Source of the DNA: Pseudomonas uvaldensis | GTDB lineage: Bacteria > Pseudomonadota > Gammaproteobacteria > Pseudomonadales > Pseudomonadaceae | DNA length: 64,000 nucleotides | Assembly (NCBI RefSeq): GCF_021271205.1 | Contig: NZ_JAIWKS010000015.1 | Coordinates: forward strand, 36,236-100,235 | Reading direction: 5' to 3' | Part shown: one piece after another, positions 55,181-62,304 of the stretch | How positions within the stretch are numbered: position 1 is the first letter of the stretch | How the letters are laid out: each line of letters opens with the position of its first letter | Made by a program: the position numbers and the translations under genes | Notes under the pieces: model-generated | The model's database searches: none | Told to the model about the DNA's origin: nothing | What the model saw: the letters and a program-made list of their open reading frames with translations, nothing else

Positions 55181-56071
55181 ATGCGCATCCATCACCTGAA
55201 CTGCGGCTGCATGTGCCCGCTGGGCGGGGCGTTGTTCGATGGCTACAGTCGTGGGCTAACGGCGTGCCTGGTGTGTCACTGCCTGTTGGTCGAAACAGAC
55301 ACCAACGGCCTGATTCTGGTGGACACCGGCTTCGGCCAGCGGGACATCCAGACCCCCGAGCGGCTGAGCCGATTCTTTCGCATGTTCAACAACATCCGGT
55401 TCGAGCATCGGTTCACGGCGCTGGAGCAGATCCGACGCCTGGGTTTCGACGCCCACGACGTGCGGCACATTCTTTTGACTCACCTGGATTTTGACCACGC
55501 CGGCGGGCTTCAGGATTTTCCGCAGGCGCGGGTGCATGTGATGCGCGACGAGATGGCGGTGGCCCGCTCCGCGAACACCTGGATCAGTCGGCGTCGGTTT
55601 CAAGCCCGGCAGTGGCAAGGTGTGGACAGTTGGGAGTTCTACACCACCGAAGGCGACACCTGGTTTGGCTTCGATTCGGTGCGGGCGCTGATCGGGGCGG
55701 AAGAAGAGGATATTTTTCTGGTGCCGTTGCAGGGCCATACGGCCGGTCACGCCGGGATTGCCCTGCGCACTCCCGGCGGCTGGATGCTTCACGCCGGCGA
55801 TGCGTATTTCTTTCACGATGAAGTCCATCAATCCGAACGCCGTTGTCCGCCGGGCATGCGGTTTTATCAGTACATGATGGACACGGACCGTCCGGCACGC
55901 CTGCATAACCAGAGTCGTTTGCGGGAGCTGGCATTGTCCCGGAATCATCAACCTGTCGAGATCTTTTGCAGCCACGACGTCCGGGAGTGGGAACGAGCCG
56001 TGGCCCGAGCGCGCAAGCTCCGGGTCGACTCCAGTGCTATGCCGTCGGCCACGGGTAAGCAGTCAACCTGA
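55181..56071 (+). CDS. MBL-fold metallo-hydrolase
   Basis: Metallo-beta-lactamase-fold hydrolase of 296 residues. Metal motif HLDFDH at 101-106 (H-x-D-x-D-H in place of the usual H-x-H-x-D-H), GHTAGHAG, HAGDAYFF and FCSHD give the later His/Asp ligands. Similar to lactonase/AHL-lactonase-like groups; the substrate is unknown. Ribosome site AAGGAGG lies 8 bases before the ATG. Its C-terminus is followed by a terminator; transcribed alone. Confidence 0.85.
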   Translation: MRIHHLNCGCMCPLGGALFDGYSRGLTACLVCHCLLVETDTNGLILVDTGFGQRDIQTPERLSRFFRMFNNIRFEHRFTALEQIRRLGFDAHDVRHILLTHLDFDHAGGLQDFPQARVHVMRDEMAVARSANTWISRRRFQARQWQGVDSWEFYTTEGDTWFGFDSVRALIGAEEEDIFLVPLQGHTAGHAGIALRTPGGWMLHAGDAYFFHDEVHQSERRCPPGMRFYQYMMDTDRPARLHNQSRLRELALSRNHQPVEIFCSHDVREWERAVARARKLRVDSSAMPSATGKQST

Positions 56072-56109
56072 CACTGGCCTGATGTTGCCAAACAGCTGCT
56101 TTTCCCTTC

Positions 56110-56133
56110 GCCCACTTGCAGTGGGCTTTTTTT
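56110..56133 (+). terminator. Rho-independent terminator of the MBL-fold gene
   Basis: GCCCACT-TGC-AGTGGGC (56110-56126) followed by seven Ts. It sits immediately before the stop codon of the converging cytidylyltransferase gene. Confidence 0.85.
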
Positions 56134-57065
56134 CAGGTCCACCAATACCGGACCAGGTGAAAGAAAATCGGCGCCGCGAAACACACCGAGTCCAGTCGAT
56201 CGAGCATGCCGCCATGGCCTTCGATCATGTGCCCCCAATCCTTGACGCCACGGTCGCGCTTGATGGCCGACATCACGATGCCGCCGGCAAACCCCAGCAG
56301 GTTGATCAGCAAGGCGATGAGGAACGACTGCCACGGGTTGAACGGCGTGATCCACCACAACGCACCGCCGATCAGCGAGGCCAGCAGGATACCGCCGACG
56401 AAGCCCTCGACGGTTTTCGACGGCGACAGGTTCGGCGCGATCTTGTGTTTGCCGAACAACTTGCCGCACACGTACTGCAACACATCCGACAGCTGCACCA
56501 CGATCACCAGGTACGCGATCAGCAACAGGTTGCGGCCTTCGAAACCGGCGATGTCCAGGGTCAGCAGGGCCGGGACGAAGGAGATGCAGAACACCGCGAT
56601 CATCAGTCCCCACTGCACCTTCGAAGCACGCTCCAGGAAGTGCGTACTGTCGCCGCCCAGGGACGCCAGGATCGGCAGCAGCAGGAACACATACACCGGG
56701 ATGAAGATGGAGAACAATCCGTACCAGTCGTAGTAGATCAGCAGGTATTGCAGCGGCAGCGCCAGATAGAACGCCGCCACCAAAGCTGGATAGTCACTGC
56801 GCCGGGTCGGCGTCAGGGTCATGAATTCCCGCAGGGCGTAGAACGACACGGCGTAGAACAGCAGGATCACCGCCGCATTGCCGAGCCAGAACGCGATGCC
56901 GATCACCAGCACCATGACCCACCAGGCGTTGATCCGTGCGTTGAGGTTGTCGATGACCGAGTTCGGTGCGCCTTTTGTTTTCAGCTTGAGAATGAAACCG
57001 ATCAGCGAAGCCAACACCAGAATGGCGCCGATGCCACTGAACAACATCACGGTATATCGATCCAT
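56133..57065 (-). CDS. CdsA-family phosphatidate cytidylyltransferase (YnbB-like)
   Basis: Inner-membrane enzyme of 310 residues expected to make CDP-diacylglycerol from phosphatidate and CTP. About eight helices; the CDS signature is complete at 266-292 (SAIKRDRGVKDWGHMIEGHG followed by GMLDRLD). SPSKTVEGFVGG precedes it. It is the last gene of a six-gene operon and starts 1 bp after the acyltransferase stop. As a second copy beside the housekeeping cdsA, it resembles E. coli YnbB and probably serves the operon's own lipid. Frame open 51 codons upstream of the ATG at 57065, inside the acyltransferase gene. Confidence 0.88.
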   Translation of the reverse strand: MDRYTVMLFSGIGAILVLASLIGFILKLKTKGAPNSVIDNLNARINAWWVMVLVIGIAFWLGNAAVILLFYAVSFYALREFMTLTPTRRSDYPALVAAFYLALPLQYLLIYYDWYGLFSIFIPVYVFLLLPILASLGGDSTHFLERASKVQWGLMIAVFCISFVPALLTLDIAGFEGRNLLLIAYLVIVVQLSDVLQYVCGKLFGKHKIAPNLSPSKTVEGFVGGILLASLIGGALWWITPFNPWQSFLIALLINLLGFAGGIVMSAIKRDRGVKDWGHMIEGHGGMLDRLDSVCFAAPIFFHLVRYWWT

Positions 57066-57066
57066 G

Positions 57067-57687
57067 TCAGACGTGCTCCGGAGCCAATGCCAGCAGCGCG
57101 GCGCGGCTGCGTTCAAGAAATTGCTCTTTGCTTTCACCGTCTTCGATGCACAGCGGCGCACCGAAACTGGTGGTGCATAACAACGGCAACGGCAATACGC
57201 GGCCCTTGGGCATGACACGGTTGAGGTTGGCGATCCACACCGGAATCACTTCAACCTCGGGATGGCTTTTCATCAGGTGATAGATCCCGCTCTTGAAGGG
57301 CAGCAGACCTTCGTCGGGGTTGCGCGTGCCCTCGGGGAAGATGATCAGCGAGTCGCCGTTTTCCAGGGCTTCGAGCATCGGTTGCAGCGGGTTGTACTCC
57401 GGATCCTTGCGCTCGCGGTCCACCAGCACGCCGTTGAATACCCGGTTGATGATGTAGCGGCGCAGCGGACTCTTCTGCCAGTAGTCAGCCCCGGCCACCG
57501 GCCGGGTGAGCTTGCGCAGGGACGGCGGCAGAGACGCCCAGAGCAGCACGAAATCGCCATGGCTGCTGTGGTTGGCGAAGTAGATCCGCTGCACCGGTCG
57601 CGGCGCGCAACCGAGCCACAGGCTGCGGGCGCCCGTGACCATGCGGGCGGCGGAGGTGATGAGGTTGGCGACCACGGGTTCGAACAT
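57067..57687 (-). CDS. PlsC-like lysophospholipid acyltransferase
   Basis: 1-acyl-glycerol-3-phosphate acyltransferase family protein of 206 residues. H-x4-D motif at 40-45 (NHSSHGDF), YFANH just before, block III FPEGTR at 117-122, and block IV VIPVWIANLNRVMPKG. It would make phosphatidate or acylate a lyso-lipid. Its substrate product feeds the neighbouring CdsA-like enzyme. 9 bp after the small membrane gene and 1 bp before the cytidylyltransferase; clearly one operon. Confidence 0.87.
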   Translation of the reverse strand: MFEPVVANLITSAARMVTGARSLWLGCAPRPVQRIYFANHSSHGDFVLLWASLPPSLRKLTRPVAGADYWQKSPLRRYIINRVFNGVLVDRERKDPEYNPLQPMLEALENGDSLIIFPEGTRNPDEGLLPFKSGIYHLMKSHPEVEVIPVWIANLNRVMPKGRVLPLPLLCTTSFGAPLCIEDGESKEQFLERSRAALLALAPEHV

Positions 57688-57696
57688 GAGGATTCC

Positions 57697-58152
57697 TTAT
57701 CCTGAAAATGCCAGCCAGGGGCTGGTGAGGATGAAGCCCAGCGTCAAGATAACTTGAGCAGCCAGCAGCAGCGATTGTCGACGCAGCAGCCGCAATGCAC
57801 CGTTCTGGCGTTCGCTCCAAGGCCGACCGCCACGCCCTGCCGGTTGCAAGCCGAGGGCGACGAGGGCCTGGTCCAATGCCTGGGTACGCTCGACCAATGG
57901 CTGAGTGCCGTCGGCCACGCGCTGAAACAGATCGGCATCGAAGGCCACGCGCAACGCCCAGTATTTTTGCAGCACACCCAAGGTGAACAGTACGGCGCTG
58001 AACAACAGCAACCACGGATCGATGCGGCCCAGCAGCCACTGGCCCAATCCCAGCAGCGCCGCCAGCAAGGTCAGTCCGGTAGAGAACTGATCCAGCGACC
58101 GACCTCGGCGCAGCAGGCTCGCCACGCTGTGCAGCTCCATATCACTGCTCAT
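57697..58152 (-). CDS. Small membrane protein of the lipid operon, unknown function
   Basis: 151 residues with helices near residues 25-60 (LTLLAALLGLGQWLL, DPWLLLFSAVLFTLGVLQKY) and a C-terminal helix (LLLAAQVILTLGFILTSPWL). No known domain recognised. ATG at 58152 overlaps the phosphatase gene by 11 bp and it ends 9 bp before the acyltransferase, so it is an obligate member of the operon. E. coli ynbABCD has no counterpart that I know. Confidence 0.78.
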   Translation of the reverse strand: MSSDMELHSVASLLRRGRSLDQFSTGLTLLAALLGLGQWLLGRIDPWLLLFSAVLFTLGVLQKYWALRVAFDADLFQRVADGTQPLVERTQALDQALVALGLQPAGRGGRPWSERQNGALRLLRRQSLLLAAQVILTLGFILTSPWLAFSG

Positions 58153-59467
58153 GAGCTAACGGCTCCAGCGCCTGACGGTGCGCCTGATGCAGCACGACTC
58201 GCGGCCGAACGCGTTGGATCTGTGCGATAGCATCATCGACACTCGGCGCCCGTCCACTGTGCAGCAGCCACGCGGCCATTGCGGTAGCGCTGCGCGAATA
58301 GCCCAGCGCACAGCAGACCAACACCGGCCCATGCTGACGCAGGCTTTCAATCGCTTGCGCAGCTTCCAGGCACTGCTCGGCGGTAGGCGTGGTGAGGTCG
58401 AGCACCGGCAGCGAGCGATAGGCAATCCCGGTGCTGTCCATGGATAACTCGGCGCACAGATCGAGCACGCCGGCAAAGGTGCCATCCTTTAATTCCGACG
58501 AGGTAGGAATCCGCCCCAGCCAGACGTTATCCACCATGTGATCCGGCTGCGGATGCTTGCGCGTCCACCACCGAGAATTCACCCATGCCGCCGCCAGATA
58601 CGGCGCCAGCATCCAGCGCACGGCTGGGTTCAATCGGCCATCGGCACGCTTCTGGAAGCCGCTGGCATCGAACAACAGGTAATTCAGCGCCACCCACAGC
58701 ACCGCCACCGCCGGCCAGATCAACCACAACCACGCGCCGCCAAAGGCAAATGCCGGGATAAACAACACCGCAGCGCTCAAGGCATAACGCAGGGCCAGTT
58801 GCAGGCGTTTCGGATCGGTCGTGAGGCGAGCGCTATGCAATGGGCTAGGGCGGTCCAGCGGCCACAGCCAGACACACAACCAACCGGCCAGCGCACCGGT
58901 GGGCAGGTCAATGAAGTGATGCTGATAAGTCGTCAGCACCGACACGCCAATCAGTGCGAACCAGCCGTGCATCACCCAGCGCCAGACACCTTGCAGGTGT
59001 CGCTGGTAACAGACCCAGAGGATCACCAGCAACGCAATATGCAGCGACGGCGCCTGGTTGAACGGCTTGTCGAACCCCGCCAGCACGTCGAACAACCAAC
59101 CGAACACGCCATCCATTTCCGGTCGGGGGAAGGTAAAGCGCAACGGCCAGAGCAGAAAGCAACTGACGGCAATCGCCTGGGCCGTGAGCAAACGCAAGGC
59201 GTGGCGCTTGAGTTCGTCGCGGCTGGTGGGCAACAGCAGGGACAGGCCGTACAGCAGATCGATCGACCAATAGGGCACGATGGTCCAGGCCATGAACGGC
59301 ATGTGACTTTCCCAACCGAACACCAGCGTGCCGACATCGTCACGCTGGGAGGTGACCCAGGTGGCGAAGCCGTAAGTGCTGAAGAACAGCGGCGCCAGCA
59401 ACAGCAGCCACAGCACCGCCGGTTTCAGCAGGGCGGGCTCGCGGGTCGGTGCGATGACGGCACTCAT
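58142..59467 (-). CDS. PAP2 - dual-specificity phosphatase fusion (YnbD-like)
   Basis: Membrane protein of 441 residues. N-terminal PAP2-type phosphatase/IPC-synthase-like domain with FPRP (113-116), APSLHIALL (His143) and TTYQHHFIDLPTG (His184-Asp187). After further helices (222-300), a cytoplasmic dual-specificity phosphatase domain carries the P-loop C-x5-R (Cys386-Arg392, CALGYSRSA). The preceding residue is Cys instead of the usual His. General acid may be Asp357 in PVLDLTTP. The fusion resembles E. coli YnbD and could dephosphorylate a phosphatidyl-alcohol phosphate. ATG at 59467 shares a base with the upstream stop (TGATG). Confidence 0.85.
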   Translation of the reverse strand: MSAVIAPTREPALLKPAVLWLLLLAPLFFSTYGFATWVTSQRDDVGTLVFGWESHMPFMAWTIVPYWSIDLLYGLSLLLPTSRDELKRHALRLLTAQAIAVSCFLLWPLRFTFPRPEMDGVFGWLFDVLAGFDKPFNQAPSLHIALLVILWVCYQRHLQGVWRWVMHGWFALIGVSVLTTYQHHFIDLPTGALAGWLCVWLWPLDRPSPLHSARLTTDPKRLQLALRYALSAAVLFIPAFAFGGAWLWLIWPAVAVLWVALNYLLFDASGFQKRADGRLNPAVRWMLAPYLAAAWVNSRWWTRKHPQPDHMVDNVWLGRIPTSSELKDGTFAGVLDLCAELSMDSTGIAYRSLPVLDLTTPTAEQCLEAAQAIESLRQHGPVLVCCALGYSRSATAMAAWLLHSGRAPSVDDAIAQIQRVRPRVVLHQAHRQALEPLAHEQ

Positions 59468-61224
59468 CACTGCACGCGCTGAGCCAGCGAAACGCTGAAG
59501 ATGCCCCATTCATCGACCCGCAAGGTGATCTTGCGGAAACCGGCCGCCTCGACCAACTGATCCATCTCTGCCTGGCTGCGCCGACGCATCACCCAGGCCT
59601 GACCGGCGCGGTGGCTGGTCAGGGCGCGAGCGATCAGCTCCAGCTGCGGGTGCCACGGCTGGCCTGTGTAGACCAGGAAACCGCCGGGCTCCACCGCTTC
59701 CGCCAGCCCGGCGAGCGAGCCGCCGACCATCTGGTTATCGGCAAACAGCTCGTACAGACCGGATACCACCGCGAGGGTCGGTTTTGGTTCCAGGGCCGCC
59801 AGGTCCTGACGGTCGAAGGCATCGCCTTTGACGAAACGCGCAATCTCGCCCAAGCCTTTTTCCACGATCAGCGCACTACCGTCCCGCACGTTGATGTCGC
59901 TGTAGTCCCGCAACAGGATCGATTCCGGCAACGGGCTGACGCCTTGCAACGCTTCGAGAATGTAGCGGCCATGACCGGCGGCGATGTCGACGATGCGCAC
60001 CTCGCGGTTCTCTTCGCGCAACTTGCCCATCGCCAGGCGCAGCAGTTCTTCGACGTGCAATTTGCGCTGGCGAATGCCGCGCCAGCCGATGGAGTTCAGG
60101 TAGTTCTTGTCGATCATCCGCCCCACCGCCGAAGTACCGGTGGGGCGGTTGCGGTAGACGTAATCCAGCGTGCTGCCGGAGTCGAACCCGGTGTCGAAGC
60201 CCAGCTTGACCCCGTCCGACATCGTGCTGCCAAAGCGCATGCTGGCGCGGGTCATGCGCCAGTACAGGTCGCGCAACGAGTTGTGCGGCAGCAGGGTTGC
60301 CAGGGACTCGGCTTCGGCGCAGGTCGCGCCGATACGATCGGCGTCCAGCAAGGAAGGGCGCTCCAGCGGACGCTCGAAATTCTGCAGGATGAACCGCCGC
60401 GCACTGGCAATCGCCGGCCCACGGTTCTTCTCGCCCAGGGTGTCGTGGAAGAACCCCGGCAGGATGTGCTTTTCTTTGCGCAGGCTGCCCAGCCGCTCGA
60501 AGAACTGCTCCTGGGGTTTGCGATGCACCACGAAGTCCGAGCCGGAAATCAACAACTGCGTCGGCACCTGGATCGCCTGCGCGTCGGCCACCACCCGGTC
60601 GGCGGCTTCGTACAGGCCCAGCAGCACGTTCACCGAAATCGCCTTGGTGATCAGCGGATCGCTGTCGTAGGACGCCACCCGCTCTGGATCATGGCTGAGG
60701 AATTTCGCCTTGACGTAGCTGTTGACGAAAAAGTTACCGCGAAACTTGCGCATCAGCGCCAGCCCCGGACGGGCAAACGGCACATAGAGCTTGACCTTGA
60801 ACGCCGGCGACGCCAGCACCAGGGCGCGAATGCGCGGTGCGTAGTCGTGGACCCAGGTGGACGCGATCACCGCGCCAACGCTTTGCGCCACCACGGCGAT
60901 GTTCTGTTCGTCGATCTGATGCGCCGCACCGATATGATCGCAGAAGGTCTGCACGTCCCGCGCACTGGTGGCGAAACTCGGGCTGTCGCCCCGCTCGCCG
61001 GGGGATTGGCCGTGGCCGCGGGCGTCCCAGGCAAAGAACTCGAAGCCGGGCATGTCCAGCTCATCCACCAGATGCGCGATGCGCCCGGAGTGTTCGTGAC
61101 CCCGGTGAAACAACAGCACGGCCTGGCGCGGTTCGCCTGGGTTTTCGGCCACGGCAGGCCAGTGCCGGTAGAACAACTCCACGCCATCATGGGTGGTGAA
61201 CGTCCGGTTTTGAGCTTCGCGCAT
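59467..61224 (-). CDS. Bifunctional alpha/beta hydrolase - SAM methyltransferase (YnbC-like)
   Basis: 585 residues. N-terminal serine hydrolase of the monoacylglycerol-lipase type: oxyanion FHRGHEHSGR, WDARGHGQSPGERG, nucleophile elbow AQSVG (Ser115, first Gly replaced by Ala), Asp230 and His260. The second half is a class I methyltransferase, motif I VDIAAGHGR at 412-420, with LRDYSDINV and VVSGLYELF. Both activities on one chain suggest it edits an acyl group and methylates a lipid or head group; nothing in sequence defines the substrate. Resembles E. coli YnbC. Starts 11 bp after the CDP-alcohol transferase. Confidence 0.85.
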   Translation of the reverse strand: MREAQNRTFTTHDGVELFYRHWPAVAENPGEPRQAVLLFHRGHEHSGRIAHLVDELDMPGFEFFAWDARGHGQSPGERGDSPSFATSARDVQTFCDHIGAAHQIDEQNIAVVAQSVGAVIASTWVHDYAPRIRALVLASPAFKVKLYVPFARPGLALMRKFRGNFFVNSYVKAKFLSHDPERVASYDSDPLITKAISVNVLLGLYEAADRVVADAQAIQVPTQLLISGSDFVVHRKPQEQFFERLGSLRKEKHILPGFFHDTLGEKNRGPAIASARRFILQNFERPLERPSLLDADRIGATCAEAESLATLLPHNSLRDLYWRMTRASMRFGSTMSDGVKLGFDTGFDSGSTLDYVYRNRPTGTSAVGRMIDKNYLNSIGWRGIRQRKLHVEELLRLAMGKLREENREVRIVDIAAGHGRYILEALQGVSPLPESILLRDYSDINVRDGSALIVEKGLGEIARFVKGDAFDRQDLAALEPKPTLAVVSGLYELFADNQMVGGSLAGLAEAVEPGGFLVYTGQPWHPQLELIARALTSHRAGQAWVMRRRSQAEMDQLVEAAGFRKITLRVDEWGIFSVSLAQRVQ

Positions 61225-61235
61225 TGCAAGTTCCT

Positions 61236-61859
61236 TTATGCTGAGGGAGCGTTATCCGTCACCTGGCCCAGGCCCTGACGCACCCGGTTGACCAAGGTAT
61301 AAACCAGCAGGGCGGCCACCACCGCCATCACACCATCGACCCACAGCGCCCCGAGCCAGCCCAGGGCAATACCGGCCGCCAACACGCCAAACACAAAGGC
61401 CCGGTCACTCTTGCCCATCGGCCCGTCATAACGCCGCGAAGCCCCTACCATCGCCCCCAGCACACCGGCGTATTCGCTGAACAACGCCAACAGCGTGACC
61501 AACAACACCAGCAACAGGCTGGCATCGGGAATCAGGGCAAAAGGAAGGATCAGGGCCGCGTCGGCGATGATATCGCACAGCTCATTCAGGTACGCGCCCA
61601 GGTGAGATTGCTGGCCGAACTCCCGGGCGAGCATGCCATCCACGGCGTTCAGGGCCATGCGCAGGAACATCCATACGGGCACCAGAACGAACACCCACGG
61701 ATGACTGGCGAACCCGGCAACCACCGCCCCGACCAATACTGAAACCACACCGGCCAGCAAGGTGATCTGGTTGGCGGTGGTGCCGTTGTCGTAAAGCCGC
61801 TGGACCGTTGGCCGCAACAGGTTCTGAAAGGCGGGTTTGAGCTGGTAGATAGAGGGCAT
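61236..61859 (-). CDS. CDP-alcohol phosphatidyltransferase-family protein (YnbA-like) with altered catalytic motif
   Basis: Inner-membrane protein of 207 residues with six helices. The CDP-alcohol transferase motif is D-x2-DG-x2-AR-x8-G-x3-D-x3-D; here it reads N71-AV-D74-G75-ML-A78-R79, then G88 and N92 and D96. Asn thus replaces two of the four Asp residues (positions D1 and D3). It would join CDP-diacylglycerol to an alcohol. First gene of the operon. ATG at 61859 (MPSIYQLKPAFQ) chosen because upstream residues are not membrane-like. Resembles E. coli YnbA. Confidence 0.85.
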   Translation of the reverse strand: MPSIYQLKPAFQNLLRPTVQRLYDNGTTANQITLLAGVVSVLVGAVVAGFASHPWVFVLVPVWMFLRMALNAVDGMLAREFGQQSHLGAYLNELCDIIADAALILPFALIPDASLLLVLLVTLLALFSEYAGVLGAMVGASRRYDGPMGKSDRAFVFGVLAAGIALGWLGALWVDGVMAVVAALLVYTLVNRVRQGLGQVTDNAPSA

Positions 61860-62001
61860 CGGAACGGAATCTCGGGCCGGTTTTTCGGATGAGCGGTGTG
61901 CAGATGCGAGATTACGACAGGTTGGGGAGTTGCTGGAGGGAATTTCTCGAGAATGAGCGCGGGTAGGCATCTGGCGGCGGTTTTACCCGGGCGACACGGA
62001 C

Positions 62002-62093
62002 CCTGTGGGAGCGAGCCTGCTCGCGATGGCGGAGTGTCAGTCGATACTTGTGCCGCTGAGCTACCGCTGTCGCGAGCAGGCTCGCTCCCGCAA
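62002..62093. repeat. REPIN, GCGAGCCTGCTCGCGAT variant
   Basis: Inverted pair CTGTGGGAGCGAGCCTGCTC (62002 on) and its complement GTCGCGAGCAGGCTCGCTCC (to 62089), sharing type with 22302-22394. It lies in the 445-bp gap (61860-62304) between divergent operon and Rhs gene; the 210 bp after it shows no other clear element. Confidence 0.85.
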
Positions 62094-62304
62094 GGAATCT
62101 GTGGTGAAAACTCTTTCAGCGACCAATCTGGATGGAGGGAAGCCTGAGGCACAGCCTCTCAGAGTTGAGTAAGTCCATACCGAGAACCATTGATCCGTTT
62201 AATTTACCGAATCGCCTTACACCCAACGCCTCCTTATCTGGCTTATTTCCCCAGCCATCCCCGGCAAAGTCTCGCGTCCGTTCCCGCATCGCGAGACTTC
62301 TGCA

